Assembly: GCA_963932465.1 (NCBI GenBank)
Contig: OZ010791.1
Span: 155,665,915 to 155,729,914, forward strand
From: Maratus speciosus
Lineage: Eukaryota > Arthropoda > Arachnida > Araneae > Salticidae
DNA length: 64,000 nucleotides
Direction: 5' to 3'
The notes below the pieces were generated by a model that saw only the letters and a program-made list of their open reading frames with translations, made no database searches and was not told the origin of the DNA. A program made the translations under genes and the position numbers. Positions within the stretch are counted from its first letter, which is position 1, and the number at the start of each line of letters is the position of its first letter. This document shows, piece by piece, positions 1-10,859 of this stretch.

Positions 1-5
1 GTCCA

Positions 6-562
6 AGAGCTGTTAAACATTTTAGGGAAGGTATTTGAGGCACCCTGAAAATTTGTGCACCACTTCTTTTGTAATGCCTGAATACAAAATCGAATGTCTG
101 GCTGAAGGATCGTGGCCCAAAACCTGTGCCAGACAAAAATGGCACTTGACACGTGTTTGGCACAGTTTTTGTGCCAACTAAAGTGTCTGTCATTTTCAAA
201 ATATTTGTTTCTAAGCATAAATATTATTGTGCCTCAATCTCAGCGTGCCTCAAATACCTTTTTTGGGTAGTCAAAAAATGGCACTTGACACGTGTCTGGC
301 ACAGGTTTTGGGCCGACTAAAGTGTCTGCCATTTTCAAAATATTTTTTTCTAAGTATAAATATTATTCTGTTTCAATCTCAGCGTGCCTCAAATACTTTT
401 TTTGGGTAGTGTCAAAAATGGCACTTGACACGTGTCTGGCACAGGTTTTGGGACACGATCCTTCAGCCAGACATTCGATTTTGTATTCAGGCATTACAAA
501 AGAAGTGCTGCACAAATTTTCAGGGTGCCTCAAATACCTACTCAAAAATGTTCAACAGCTCT
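6..562. repeat. Foldback element with internal 140-bp tandem repeats
   Basis: The two ends are long inverted repeats: 6-142 reads AGAGCTGTTAAACATTTT inward, and 433-562 is its reverse complement, ending AAAATGTTCAACAGCTCT. The middle is a direct tandem array; the phrase GGCACTTGACACGTGT starts at 141, 280 and 420, a period of 139-140 bp. Long inverted arms around a tandem core is the layout of foldback-type DNA transposons. Open frames here (for example 292-723) are by-products of the repeat. No transposase is seen and the superfamily is unknown. Confidence 0.75.
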
Positions 563-1025
563 CCTACTATTTCTTCTTCTCTACCCTTCATCTAGAAATT
601 AAGGTTGTGCTGACTCAATCTACACAATGCTGCCAGAATTCATTTTTTTTTTTTTTTATTATCCTGCTGGGGTTTAAAAATATGGTGAAATTTATCACCA
701 AAAATCATCAGAATTTTTTATAGCTTTCGTTGTTTTAAGGCTGTTGGTCAACGACATCTCAAATTCCCATCGCCACTGTTAAACCTATGGGCGTGTAATG
801 CATTATTCGTATTTTTTAAATATCTATTCAGGAAATTAATATTTTAAACTTTTATTTCGTTCCCCCCCTCTCTCTGTGTGTGTGTACTGTTTGCTCTTAA
901 AGGATCTTTCTCTCTCTGTCTTTTTTTGTTAGTTGCCAAAATATTTCTTAAATATGCACTTAATTTATAAGTTTGTATATTAAAATCTTAGCGAAACTGA
1001 GTAAGATTTTAACACTTCCCATAAA

Positions 1026-1451
1026 TTAGGACGGTTCTCAAATCCCAGGGATCAACTTTCTGACAAAAGTTTTAATTCATTTTTGTTCGGAAACGCATGA
1101 AACTAGAAGGTGTTGTTATTTAGAAACTATGTCATTGAACTGTTTTTCCGTTTTCTTGTAAACGCAATAGATCTTCAAGAAAATACTGTCAAAGTTGGCA
1201 TTTTGAACTGAACTTTCGAACGAAAGAAGAAAAATCCAGTCAGTAAGGGGAGAAAATGGCGCGTCACGTGATCAAAATCGCTTATAACTCAATAGGTAAT
1301 TTGTTGATCAAAAAAAGGAAAACACAGTTCGATCCCAAATCCCTTCCATGGTCAGGTTTTCCAATTTCATATCTTACCGTTAAAAAATGAATTTGTAAAT
1401 GTGTCAAAACGTTTTGCGCTTGTTGAGCAGAGCAGTTGAGAACAGCCTTAA
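1026..1451 (+). mobile_element. Family A MITE, copy 1
   Basis: About 425 bp matching the family consensus throughout: CGGTTCTCAAATC at the left, the core CAAACGCAATAGATCTT-like block, GCGTCACGTGATCAAAATCG near 1260, and GTTGAGAACAGCCTTAAG at the right. The left TTAA has decayed to ATTAG, while the right TTAA is intact (1448-1451). It has no coding capacity. Confidence 0.85.
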
Positions 1452-1528
1452 GTATACATTTAAAAAATATTTTGACAACTAAAAGACATCCTTTAAGAAC
1501 AGTACATAGAAAAAAGGGCGGTTAAAAG

Positions 1529-2024
1529 TACAGGGTGTCCCAGAAGTCCATGACACGTTTTAAAATTCAATATAAAATCAAGTACTTGTCGAACAGGTGT
1601 GCGGTTTGGACTAAAATGCTTAGTACGATGAAAAGTTTTCTTCAGACGAATAAAAAAAATGTTCCAGACTTCGCCCACAGATGGCGCTGCACCTTAAATT
1701 ATCAGAAAAAAGCATCAAAAACTCAATATAATCAGTTTCAGATCATTTTATTTTGTCAAAAGCAGTTACAGAGCAATAAGTTTCGTCATTTCTGTGTTAC
1801 AGCGTCAAAATTTATCTGAAAATTAAAAAAAAAAAAAAAAAAAAAAAACGCATGACAAGTGGCGCCATCTATGATCGAAGTTTGGAGATATTTTTTTTAT
1901 TCCCTTGAAGAAAACTTTTCATCGTGAGAAGCATTTTGGTCCAAACCACGCTCTTGTATGAAAATTACTTGATTTTTTCAAATTGAATTTTAAAATGTGT
2001 CAGAGACGTTTTGGACACCCTATA
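1529..2024. mobile_element. Tc1/mariner-like long-inverted-repeat MITE
   Basis: The ends are TACAGGGTGTCC (1529) and GGACACCCTATA (ending 2024), consistent with a TA target duplication. The inverted arms are about 160 bp each: the left arm has ATGACACGTTTTAAAATTC and CCACAGATGGCGC, and the right arm has their complements GCGCCATCT and GAATTTTAAAATGTGTC. The loop contains a poly-A run near 1828-1848. It sits inside the TTAA foldback element. Open frames at 1493-1819 are shadows of the palindrome. Confidence 0.7.
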
Positions 2025-2137
2025 TTAATTTCCCGAACAGATATTTTAAAAATACGAATGCATTACACCCCCGTAGGTTTAACATTAGCGAGGGGAATTT
2101 AAGAAAAGATCTCACTGATCAACAGCCTTAACTCAAT

Positions 2138-2960
2138 TCTTAGTTTTACGAATGTAAAAACTAAAATAAAATCTATCTATTTATTTATTTTATTTTTTTA
2201 CTTTCATTGATAAACTTACGCATATAGATTTCGATATGGAAATACCATTTTGCGTTCAAAGTGAACATGTTCCGTTAAAAAAAAAAAAAAAAAAAAAGGA
2301 AGAAGAAGAAGAAAATATATTAATGCATAAAATTGTTTTCTGCCTTAACTTCTGAGTAATCGATATACATCTAACAAAGATCGATGAGGATTTATTGATA
2401 ATCGATAACTGTTTAGGGATCAATAAATCATTATATTCTTATCCTCATTAACTACCGCATTATATGCAATGCGTTAATGAGCTTTGATATAATAAGATTC
2501 ATAAATCATCATGAAACTTTTAGAGTTAAACACCGTGATGTATATAAGCGTCTTCATCTGTTGTGCCCTAATTACATAATCTCTAGCAAACTAATGCTAA
2601 TTAAATCTAAATAGGAAAAATATATTTATTTTCTTTAACCCTCTGTGTTATATTACTTAATCAGTGCATGAAAGAAGGGTTGTATTTTCCTTAAAAAAAT
2701 ATGTTTAATTTATTATTTAAACCTTTTGTTAATTAAAAATATATTATTCGGATAGAACAGCGATTTATTGTGGTATATTTAAATCAGAGAAATAAAGTAT
2801 AACTACAATATTTCGAGATCATAAGACAAATGAAGAAAAAAAATCAAATAAATACGAACTACAATTAAATAAATTTATTAAGATTCTTTGAAGTCATTTC
2901 TTTTTAATCAAAAATGATATAACATTTGATTTTCTTAATTAATGTTTTCGGTAATGAAAG
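2138..2960. other. AT-rich DNA with no recognised gene
   Basis: It holds a poly-A run (about 2278-2297) followed by a short GAA run, and otherwise AT-rich DNA with stops in all frames. No TIR, tRNA-like box or exon-like block was found. Confidence 0.6.
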
Positions 2961-2961
2961 A

Positions 2962-3086
2962 TACGTGTTTACTCGCTTAACAGTCGCACTTTTTTTGCCA
3001 ATTTTTCATTGTGAAAGTCTAGGTGCGACTATTATGCGGGGAAATCTAGTACACCATATTGTACACTCTGATGCTAAAGCATTACT

Positions 3087-3133
<47 letters not shown>

Positions 3134-3184
3134 CCAATAATTAAACATAACCTACCAACATCAAAAACCGTAATATTATGAATT

Positions 3185-3233
<49 letters not shown>

Positions 3234-3658
3234 CATAATAAAATTTTACTTTTCAAAGGTTTCCAGATTATGTGCTGTTTATTAGATACCATTTTCCTTT
3301 TTACGGTAATATTTTTATAGACATAAAATTTACAATTAATCTTTGTGAAAATTTTGACAAAAAAACTGTCATAATAAATCACTTTCACTGAAGATTTCAG
3401 TATCACTAGTATAATGTGAATCGGTATCTGAAGAATGGAGTGACCATCGGGTAAGTCAGTGGAAGTAACAGAACAGATGAATCCATTATGAGTACTAGTT
3501 CTGGGAAGAGAACAGATGATAATTTTCTATTTTCTAAATAAAAGTCAAATACGTAACTGCGACTTTTATGCAAAGAAAATATTTTGGCAATTTTTTCTGC
3601 TTCAAAACGGGGGTGCGACTATTATGCGAGGGCGACTATTACGCGAGTAAACACGGTA
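2962..3658. mobile_element. TA-site MITE, TIR TACCGTGTTTACTCG
   Basis: The left end TACGTGTTTACTCGCTTAA (2962) is the inverse of the right end CGCGAGTAAACACGGTA (ending 3658). The subterminal motif GCGACTATTATGCG recurs at both ends, near 3030 and 3620. TA at both boundaries fits a Tc1/mariner or pogo-like non-autonomous element. The interior carries two TA microsatellites (about 3089-3131 and 3188-3228). The short Tyr-Ile repeat frames on both strands come from those microsatellites. Confidence 0.65.
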
Positions 3659-4210
3659 ACTTCAGTTCTAGCAAAATATAGTGTAGTACGTGCATACAAG
3701 TTTAATAAAGGGTTGCAAGATTCGTTGGCATTCGTTCAAACGAATACGAATTACATTGCGTATTAAATAAAATTCCCTTTTCAATGGACAATGCAACACT
3801 TTCACTGAAGATTTCAGTATCACTAGTATAACGTGAATCGGTATCTGAAGAATGGAGTGACCATCGGGTAAGTCAGTGGAAGTAACAGAACAGATGAATC
3901 CATTATGAGTACTTGTTCTGGGAAGAGAACAGATGATAATTTTCTATTTTCTAAATAAAAGTCAAATACGCAACTGCGACTTTTATGCAAAGAAAATATT
4001 TTGGCAATTTTTTCTGCTTCAAAACGGGGGTGCGACTATTATGCGAGGGCGACTATTACGCGAGTAAACACGGTAACTTCAGTTCTAGCAAAATATAGTG
4101 TAGTACGTGCATACAAGTTTAAAGGGTTGCAAGATTCGTTGGCATTCGTTCAAACGAATACGAATTACATTGCGTATTAAATAAAATTCACTTTTCAATG
4201 GACAATGCAA
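3380..4210 (+). repeat. Tandem duplication, 417-bp unit, two copies
   Basis: The phrase CACTTTCACTGAAGATTTCA starts at 3380 and again at 3797; the copies run 3380-3796 and 3797-4210. They are nearly identical, with a few substitutions (AGTACTAGTT/AGTACTTGTT, TAATGTG/TAACGTG) and a 4-bp indel near 3703. The unit includes the right end of the TA-site MITE, so that end (CGAGTAAACACGGTA) occurs twice, at 3658 and about 4075. High identity implies a recent duplication. Confidence 0.9.
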
Positions 4211-4373
4211 CGAGATCTGGCTCATTAATAATATCACAAACGTAAGCATGGATCAATGTAGGGTTGTGAAAAGTAAAAGTTATTATGGTGAAACTTATTA
4301 TATTTTCATGAAAAATAACATTTTGTAATGAAAGATGAAACCCAGTTACTCAAATTCGAAACAAGCATTTAAA

Positions 4374-5551
4374 AGGCTTGAATTTCAGGGCGGGATGGCG
4401 GGATTCGCGCCCAAAATTTTTAAATCCCGCCCTGAAGAATATTGTGGGCGGGAGGATCCTGCCCAAAAAATGTCACCATTTCTGAAAATATTTTGCATTT
4501 TGAAACTACGATCAACTCCTGCGAATGACTGCAAATTTCGTGATATTTTTGAGCAACCGATTGACATAATTTGCGAGTTTTTACCCCGAATGATCGTTGA
4601 AATTCACGATTTTTCCTGCGACGAATAGAAAAATTTCACGATTTTTTTTCCCGAGATCGATTGACAAGTTTCGCATTATTTTCCGTGAATGATTGGCAAA
4701 TTCAGGGGTGATTCAGTTGCAAATTTTCCGAAAACTTACGGCATTCGGTTCGGAAAATTATGAAAAATCGGCCATCAGTATGAAAATCGGACATTAAAAA
4801 ATATAATGGAAAAATATCGCGAATTTCGACAAATGGTCGCCGGAAAAATTAATTTCGTCGCAAAGCATCGCGGAAAAAATACTTATTTCATCAAATAATT
4901 GCGAATAAGATGCAAAATTTTATTAAAGGATTGCGATCAAAACGCAAATTTCGTCAAAGGATCGCGAAAAAACGCAAATTTCGTCATAAGATCGCAAAAA
5001 AACTCCGCAAATTTCGTCAAAGGATAGCAAAAAAACGCAACTTTCGTCAAAGGATAGAGAAAAACGCGAGTTTCGTCAAAATATAGCGAAAAAAAACGTG
5101 AGTTTCGTCAAAGGATCGCAAAAAACCAGAATTTCATCAAAGGATCGTAAAAAAACGCAAGTTTCGTCAAACGATCGCGAAAAAAACGCCGATTTCATCA
5201 AAGATAGCGGAAAAAACGCGATTTTCGCCATAGGATCGCGGAAAAACGCGAGTTTAGTCTAAGGAAGAACCCTTGAAATTTGGTTGAAAATTGGAAAATA
5301 AACTGTATAAAAACTTGACTTTCTTCCTTATTTCAATTAAAAAGCATTTTACATAATTATTGAGAGTTGTTGATTTAAAACGCTTCAATTTTTGCTTGTA
5401 TGTATTAATGTAATTTTTTAAATATCACGTAAAATAACAGCGGGTTTTAAAGATTTTTTTTTCTCCCTCCCAAACAACTCAACTCCCCTCCATTTATAAA
5501 TGTTGGTAGGGAGACTCCCCTCCTCTGAAAAATTGAATTTCAAGCCCTGAT
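4374..5551. mobile_element. Inserted TIR element carrying a minisatellite
   Basis: Flanked by the inverted phrases GGCTTGAATTTCAGGGCG (left) and TGAATTTCAAGCCCTG (right), it interrupts the surrounding hAT-like element. The left end has repeated CCCGCC/GGCGGGA motifs (4390-4460). Inside lies a 30-bp tandem array. The CAGGGCTTGAAATTC-like end resembles hAT termini, but I could not establish a target duplication. Confidence 0.45.
4800..5262. repeat. Minisatellite, ~30-33-bp unit, about 15 copies
   Basis: The unit is approximately AATTTCGTCAAAGGATCGCG followed by AAAAAACGCA, repeated with substitutions and small length changes from about 4800 to 5262. The middle units (4940-5200) are the most alike. 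It lies within the inserted TIR element, and a weaker relative occurs at 15640-15740. Confidence 0.85.
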
Positions 5552-5929
5552 TTATTAATAATAATGTATTTAAATCCTTTTGCTAAAAGTTTTCCAAGTA
5601 CACAATTATTTGTGCTTTTATGTGTATTTTACTTACTTAACTCAAGGTGAATATAGCGCTGGAATTTTAACTTTCATTTATTAAAAGTTTTCCTTTCTGG
5701 TGAACTTGTTTTGTTTGCAAATTACACATTTTAAAACTTAACAAGAGTATGTTTTTATGGAATGGAATTTGAGAACGATCCTATTTTATTAAGAGAAAAT
5801 TTGTAAAGGGGCCTGTTTTATTCAAAGTTTGTGTGTGGACGGCCCTGGTTTATTAGGAGGAAATTTGTGAAGAGGCCTCTCAGGTTCTGAAAAACTACTA
5901 CTATTAGAACTATGGTTATATATTATTTT

Positions 5930-6660
5930 TCTTGCTTGTATATTGGCTGTGTACTGGGAATTTTAAAGTAACACTCTTTTCCTTATCTGAAACTTAATCC
6001 GGGCTAGTGAGTTATACAGAGTAGGTAAAGGAATGCAGTTTATCAATAGAGAGGGGTTTGCCCTGCTGTTCAAATGCATACCTGAGATAAGGCGGACAAA
6101 AGGATTTCACCAGGTAGGAAAAGAGCGGTCTTTGGGGTCAGAGGGGAAAACCCTGTTTATGTTTTTGGGAGAGGAATGATATAGAAGGAGATCAGTTACG
6201 GCATAGAGTGGATAGTGTGTAGTCGCTTTTTTGCAGAGTACTGTTGATGCCTGGAACTCCATGTGTGAGGTCGTTCCAGAGTAGCTCGTGGATAGAACTT
6301 GATTAGGAGTGAAGCTGTTAGAGTATAGAGCTAATGCGTTGGAAGATTAAGAGTGATCTCCGATAAATCTAATTTAAATAGCGTAGGGTGAGAGGGATAT
6401 AAAGTAGTTTAACAGTACACAGCAAGTATTTACTGTATTCAATTTAATGTTAAACCGGATCACCTATATCCGAGTTCTTAAGTGTAAACAGTGTTTTGTG
6501 ATTTGTAAAGTGTATAAATAAACTGTTAATTAAGTTTAATTGAAAGAGTTGGTTTTATTTTTAACAATCCTCTCATAGCGTGACCGATATCACGTAATCA
6601 CGATATCGGTTTTGGCAGCATATAAATAGTAAAGGATTTCTTCAAAGTTGTGTGGACTTC
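5930..6660 (+). mobile_element. Probable solo LTR (family shared with 47.6-48.6 kb)
   Basis: A more complex, purine-rich block between two halves of an older repeat. It has a TATA-like GATATAAAGTAG near 6400, a polyadenylation-type GTATAAATAAACTG near 6515, and an end CGATATCGGTTTTGGCAGC near 6600. The segment near 48540-48630 has the same order (TGTAAATAAATC, then ATATCGGTGATGGCAGC). These fit R-U5 and primer-binding-site remnants of one LTR retrotransposon family. Exact LTR ends were not resolved and no retroviral-type genes are present. Confidence 0.4.
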
Positions 6661-7009
6661 GAGGAAAACCGACAAGGCCTGTTATATTAAATAGACTTTT
6701 ATGAAGGGACGATAAATAAGCCCCATTATTTTGACTGGATCGGCCCCTGGTAAGGGCCTAGTTACAGGCAAAATCGTTATAGCACATATAAGTCTACAAA
6801 AACGTTAGTTATTATAGGACGAAATACTCGCTTTAGAAGTTTTCACAACAGCCTTGTGCTCATACACGTAAATTTAATACAGAGTTTGAACAATTAACAG
6901 TACATTCAAGCAAGTAAGATACAAGCTTAACTTTAATTATTAAAGTTTATATTAAGGAAACGGCTATGCTAAAATTAGATGCACAAACTCAAGCATTGGG
7001 GAAAATGTA

Positions 7010-8580
7010 CAAAAATAACTTTTAAACTACGAAAAATGTGATAAAATCATTAATGAAAATGTATAATAAGAAATAAAATAAATAAAAATAGTAAAAAATG
7101 CGTGCGTCAATATGAATTTCTTTTCTTTTTTACATTTCGTTTCAATTTAATTTGGATTTAATCTAGTTTTCGTCAGTAAACTGCGAATCTAAGTGAAGCT
7201 GATTTAGAAATTTATATAAAAGTGTAATAAAATCAATGAAAATTTACAACTTTTTAATGTAAAACAGTGTAATTCTAATAAAATCCGTGCGTCAATATTT
7301 GATTTTCCTTTTTCGTTTGGATTTAATTTAGTTTTGATCGATAAAATGCCGAGTGAAACTAATTTAAAAATTTATTGAAAAGCATTATAAAATCCTCGAT
7401 GAAAAAGTATCTTTATAATATGAAATAGTATAATAGACGTCGAACTTGGATTTTTTTTTTTTTTTTTTTTTATTTAATTTTTAGTAAGTAGAATTTAATT
7501 AGTAAAATGCTAAGTGTGTCTATTTTCGAAAATTACTAAAAAGTGTCACACTATAACTGATGAAAATATATTGGCAGCACGTTTAAATGCAAAAGGCGTA
7601 ATAAAATCCGAGCGGAAACCTTGATTTCTTTTTTAACACTTAGCAACATAACATAGTTAAAAAGTGTTTATGAATTCTCAAAACTAATTTTCGTTCCTCT
7701 CAAGATATAAATGAAGTATATTACATCCAACTTATTTTAACATCATGGCTCGAATGGGTATTTCATATGTTAAGAAATATATAAAATGCCCTCTTAAACT
7801 TAAAACATTAAAATCCGCATTTCAGATCAATTCATAATAGAGGTAGTTCATTGAATTTGAGGTTCACTCTCAAGTAATGCCTATTTCATTCAAACTCAGA
7901 AGGCCAAATCTATGCCAATTACAGATTAATAGAGCATTAGGATGATTTGATATAATTTTTAACAATAAAATACTAAGTTAAAATTCATTTATAAATTTAT
8001 TGAAAATCTTTATAAAATCATGGATGACAATGAATCTTCGTAACATGAAAAAGTATATATTAAAAAAAAAAAATCCATATGTCAATCTTGATTTTTTTCA
8101 CTTTTGTCATTTGGATTTAATTGAGTGAAACTAATTTAGAAATTTACTAAAGTGTTACAATATAGTTGATGAAAATGCATAAACAACTCTTTTAAATACA
8201 CTATATAATAAATTCCGCGCGTCAACTATGATTCATTTCCCTCCTTTTTCGACTGAATTTAATTCAGTTTTGATCAATTAAATGCTAAGCAAAGCTAATA
8301 TATGTTTGTCTCCTGATATATATGAAGTAAATTACATCCAGCTTATTTTAACATAATCATGGCTCAAATGAGTGTTTCATACGTTTAAAAGAATACATAA
8401 AATGCCCTCTAAACTTAAGCATTAAAATCCGCATTTCAAATCAACACATAATAGAAGACGCAGTTCATTGAATTTGAGGTTCACTCTCAAGTAATGTCTG
8501 TTTCATTCAAATGGTACGGAATTCAGAAGGCCAAATCTGAGCCAATTACAGATTAACAGAGAATTAGGATGCGATTACTC
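7010..8580 (+). repeat. Degenerate tandem/higher-order repeat block
   Basis: A phrase like AAATCCGTGCGTCAATATTTG recurs, with decay, near 7098, 7283, 7606, 8070 and 8212, each followed by a TTTCGTTTGGATTTAATTTAG-like segment. A larger unit of about 260 bp is duplicated at 7693-7944 and 8302-8572; both copies hold TTGAATTTGAGGTTCACTC and CAGAAGGCCAAATCT. This looks like an old satellite-like array with a higher-order duplication. No coding signal. Confidence 0.7.
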
Positions 8581-8689
8581 CAAATCAACTAGGCAATGGA
8601 AAATCTAAATCACGAAGAGGCTGTTAGGAACTACAGCATTCTACTACATAATCTGAGAAGGGATAGTCACGACAGAAGAGAGGCAATTC

Positions 8690-9086
8690 ACAAATAATGA
8701 TCTAGCTCAACACTTCCAAGAATGGAAACAGTTGAATTACCAATTAGACGTACTCATTTCTGGTTACATTACACGGTTCTCTAAATAAGACTGGGAAAAA
8801 AGTATTATATAACATCGTGTGTATTTTATGCTTGAATTGCTATTAGGAAGAGGTTAAGTATTCATGTGATGCGTAGATTATTATAGCAAATGGCTATTTT
8901 ATGCACACAAGGGTCGATGCAGGTTTTTATTCTTGGGACCCATTTTGTGAAAAGTAAAAGTTATTTTTGTGAATTTTATTATATTTTTGTGAAAAATAAT
9001 ATTTTGTAATAAAAGTTGAAATCCAGTTACTCCAATTCGAACAACGAATTTTTTTTAACAAAAACTTCTTTAAATCTCCTTGCTAA

Positions 9087-9129
<43 letters not shown>

Positions 9130-9890
9130 CGTGACCTGGTTTTATTTACAAATTACACATTTTAAAACAGTTTCTATGAAAAAGAATGTTATGTAGAGAA
9201 CCTATTTTATTAAAAGGAATTTTATGAAGAGGCCTGTTTTGTTAAGTTTCTTTTTGTGAAGGGGCCCATTTTATTCAATTTATTTTTATGAAGGGACCCC
9301 TTTTACTCAATTTATTTTTTGTGAAGGGGCCTATTTTATTCAATTTATTTTTGTGAAGGGGCCCTAAATAGGCCCCAAATTTTGCCTGGATCGACCCCTG
9401 GCATGTTATTTTATATTACATAAATTACATTTCACCCTTATTACATAGAATCTATAGAAATTTCGTTAAAATACATGATCATGGATGGTATTAAACACAT
9501 TTTTAAAATTCTCTTCCATAGAGTTATAATGTAAGGATGGGAACAATTGAATTACCAGCTAGACGTACTCGTTTCTAGTTACATGGCTAAAATGAATGAG
9601 GAAAAATATTATAGAACATCGTGGGTATTTGTATGCTTGAATTGCTATTAGAAAGAGGTTAAAAATTCATGCGATGAGTAAATCATTTTATAGCAAATGG
9701 TTATTTTATGTTACAAAAAATTATATTTTTTTCACCTATTAGATAGAATCTATAGAAATTTTGTTAAAATACATGCGCACAGATAATATTAAAAACATTT
9801 TAAAATACTCTTCTACAGGTTATAATGATATTGAAATAGTACTTAATAATTCACAAACAATGAACTAGCTCAACAACACCTTCAAAAATA
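8690..9890 (+). repeat. Diverged tandem duplication with a filled and an empty insertion site
   Basis: The segment with TTGAATTACCAATTAGACG, GCTTGAATTGCTATTAG and AATCTATAGAAATTTCG occurs twice: about 8720-9535 (interrupted) and 9536-9870 (uninterrupted). The first copy contains the hAT-like MITE 8903-9405. The second has TAGCAAATGGTTATTTTATG running straight on, so it is the empty site. Confidence 0.8.
8903..9405 (+). mobile_element. hAT-like MITE (GGGTCGAT family), best copy
   Basis: The left end ACAAGGGTCGATGCAGG and right end CCTGGATCGACCCCTGG are inverted repeats. The flanks CTATTTTAT (8894-8902) and TTATTTTAT (9406-9414) form an 8-9-bp duplication, supported by the empty site near 9690. 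The right half repeats GTGAAGGGGCC + TATTTTATTC four to five times. A 41-nt poly-T tract lies near 9090-9129. No transposase. Confidence 0.75.
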
Positions 9891-9896
9891 GAAATA

Positions 9897-10060
9897 CAGT
9901 GAATCTCCCCTGTGCGACCACCTCCCTGAACGATCATTTTTTCATAGAACGAAATTTATTCCCATAGGCTCAATACTAATTTTACCTCCATTTACAGACC
10001 ATCCCAGTTGAACTCCCTCCATGAGGGACCAAATTCTTTGAAGTAAACAAAACAAATCCC
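9897..10060 (+). mobile_element. Possible pogo/Tigger-type terminus
   Basis: ACAGTGAATCTCCCCTGTGC, then ACCACCTCCCTGAACGATCA, resembles Tigger-type termini (CAGT followed by A/C/C/T-rich sequence). No matching right end was found, so this is a remnant at best. Confidence 0.3.
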
Positions 10061-10470
10061 GTTTTTTCCTGGTCGCTTGAAGATGGTTTTATTAGAAAAA
10101 TAATTCTGGAGAGCGCATTATTCATCAAAATTCCAAACTAAGTTTAGCATTTTTTTCCGGGTAACTTTTAAGTGTTTAAACCCCTTTGTGCCTTTTTAGG
10201 CAATGAATTTAACTCTGATGACAAATTAAGAATGACAGTCAATAATTTGTGACATTATAATAAATTACATTTGTGAAAAATCTAATCCCGATTTTGTGAA
10301 TTTGAAATGATCGATATATTCAGGTTCTTTTATATATATATATTTTTAAGAAGGTATATGTATGTAAAATAGATATATTTTCTTTATATTTGTAATATTG
10401 ACAGGTCAGATTTTACTTTTAAATGATTAAATTTGCAAAAGATTTTGTTTAGATATGGAAAAAATTTTAA
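10061..10470. other. AT-rich spacer
   Basis: No repeat pair or exon-like block is seen. It contains a short TA run near 10331-10344. Confidence 0.5.
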
Positions 10471-10474
10471 AGCC

Positions 10475-10770
10475 TATTTTTAAGACAAAAAACTTTGTGA
10501 AGGGTCCTATTTTGAGATGAAAAATTTTGTGAAGGGTCCTGTTTTGAAATGAAAAATTTTGTGAAGGATTCTGTTTTGAGATGAAAAACTTTGTGAAGGG
10601 TCCTATTTTGAGATGAAAAATTTTGTGAAGGGTCCTGTTTTGAAATGAAAAATTTTGTGAAGGATTCTGTTTTGAGATGAAAAATTTTGTGAAGGATTCT
10701 GTTTTGAGATGAAAAATTTTGTGAAGGGTCCTGTTTTGAAATGAAAATTTTTGTGAAGGATCCTTTAAAA
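10475..10770. repeat. Minisatellite, 32-bp unit, about 9 copies
   Basis: The unit is about AAAAATTTTGTGAAGGGTCC + TGTTTTGAGATG, repeated head to tail with CTATT/CTGTT and GGGTCC/GGATTC variants. The motif GTGAAGGG(T)CC + TATTTT is the subterminal motif of the hAT-like MITE at 8903-9405, so the array probably expanded from such an element. Because 3 x 32 = 96, the minus strand stays open (10427-10852) with a 32-residue periodic peptide; that open frame is a by-product. Confidence 0.85.
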
Positions 10771-10859
10771 GACCCAGTTTCTTCCTAAACAGTTCCCTGT
10801 CAATTATATTAAAATGTTGAAATGAAGAATAAAAAAGAATCCAGAAAATCAAGCCATCA

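Larger units (their letters stand above)
735..2131. mobile_element. TTAA-ended foldback transposon, split by two nested insertions
   Basis: TTAA at 735-738 and 2128-2131 borders inverted arms of about 105 bp. The left arm starts TTAAGGCTGTTGGTCAACG and holds GTTAAACCTATGGG; the right arm (about 2027-2131) is its diverged complement. The interior holds a family A MITE (1026-1451) and a TA-site long-inverted-repeat element (1529-2024), so this is the oldest of the three. Its arms resemble those of the elements at 47118-48810 and 48807-49233. Confidence 0.65.
4250..6750 (+). mobile_element. hAT-like element (GGGTCGAT family), heavily interrupted copy
   Basis: The left part (4261-4375, GGTTGTGAAAAGTAAAAG) and right parts (5690-5890 and 6680-6750, ending GGATCGGCCCCTGG) match the intact copy at 8903-9405 in the same order. 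Two insertions split it: a GC-richer element with a minisatellite (about 4374-5551) and an LTR-like segment (about 5930-6660). The left tip is eroded. Confidence 0.55.

Noticed and set aside
292..723. 143-codon + frame near the window start
   Set aside because: Lies across the foldback tandem repeats and a poly-T run; no motif.
3056..3406. Tyr-Ile repeat peptides on both strands
   Set aside because: Translations of TA microsatellites.
4800..5262. CRISPR-like array
   Set aside because: There are no unique spacers; units are contiguous and diverged, in an animal-type genome.
10427..10852. 141-codon minus-strand open frame
   Set aside because: It is a 32-residue periodic peptide produced by a 32-bp minisatellite; the frame is open only because 3 units make 96 bp.
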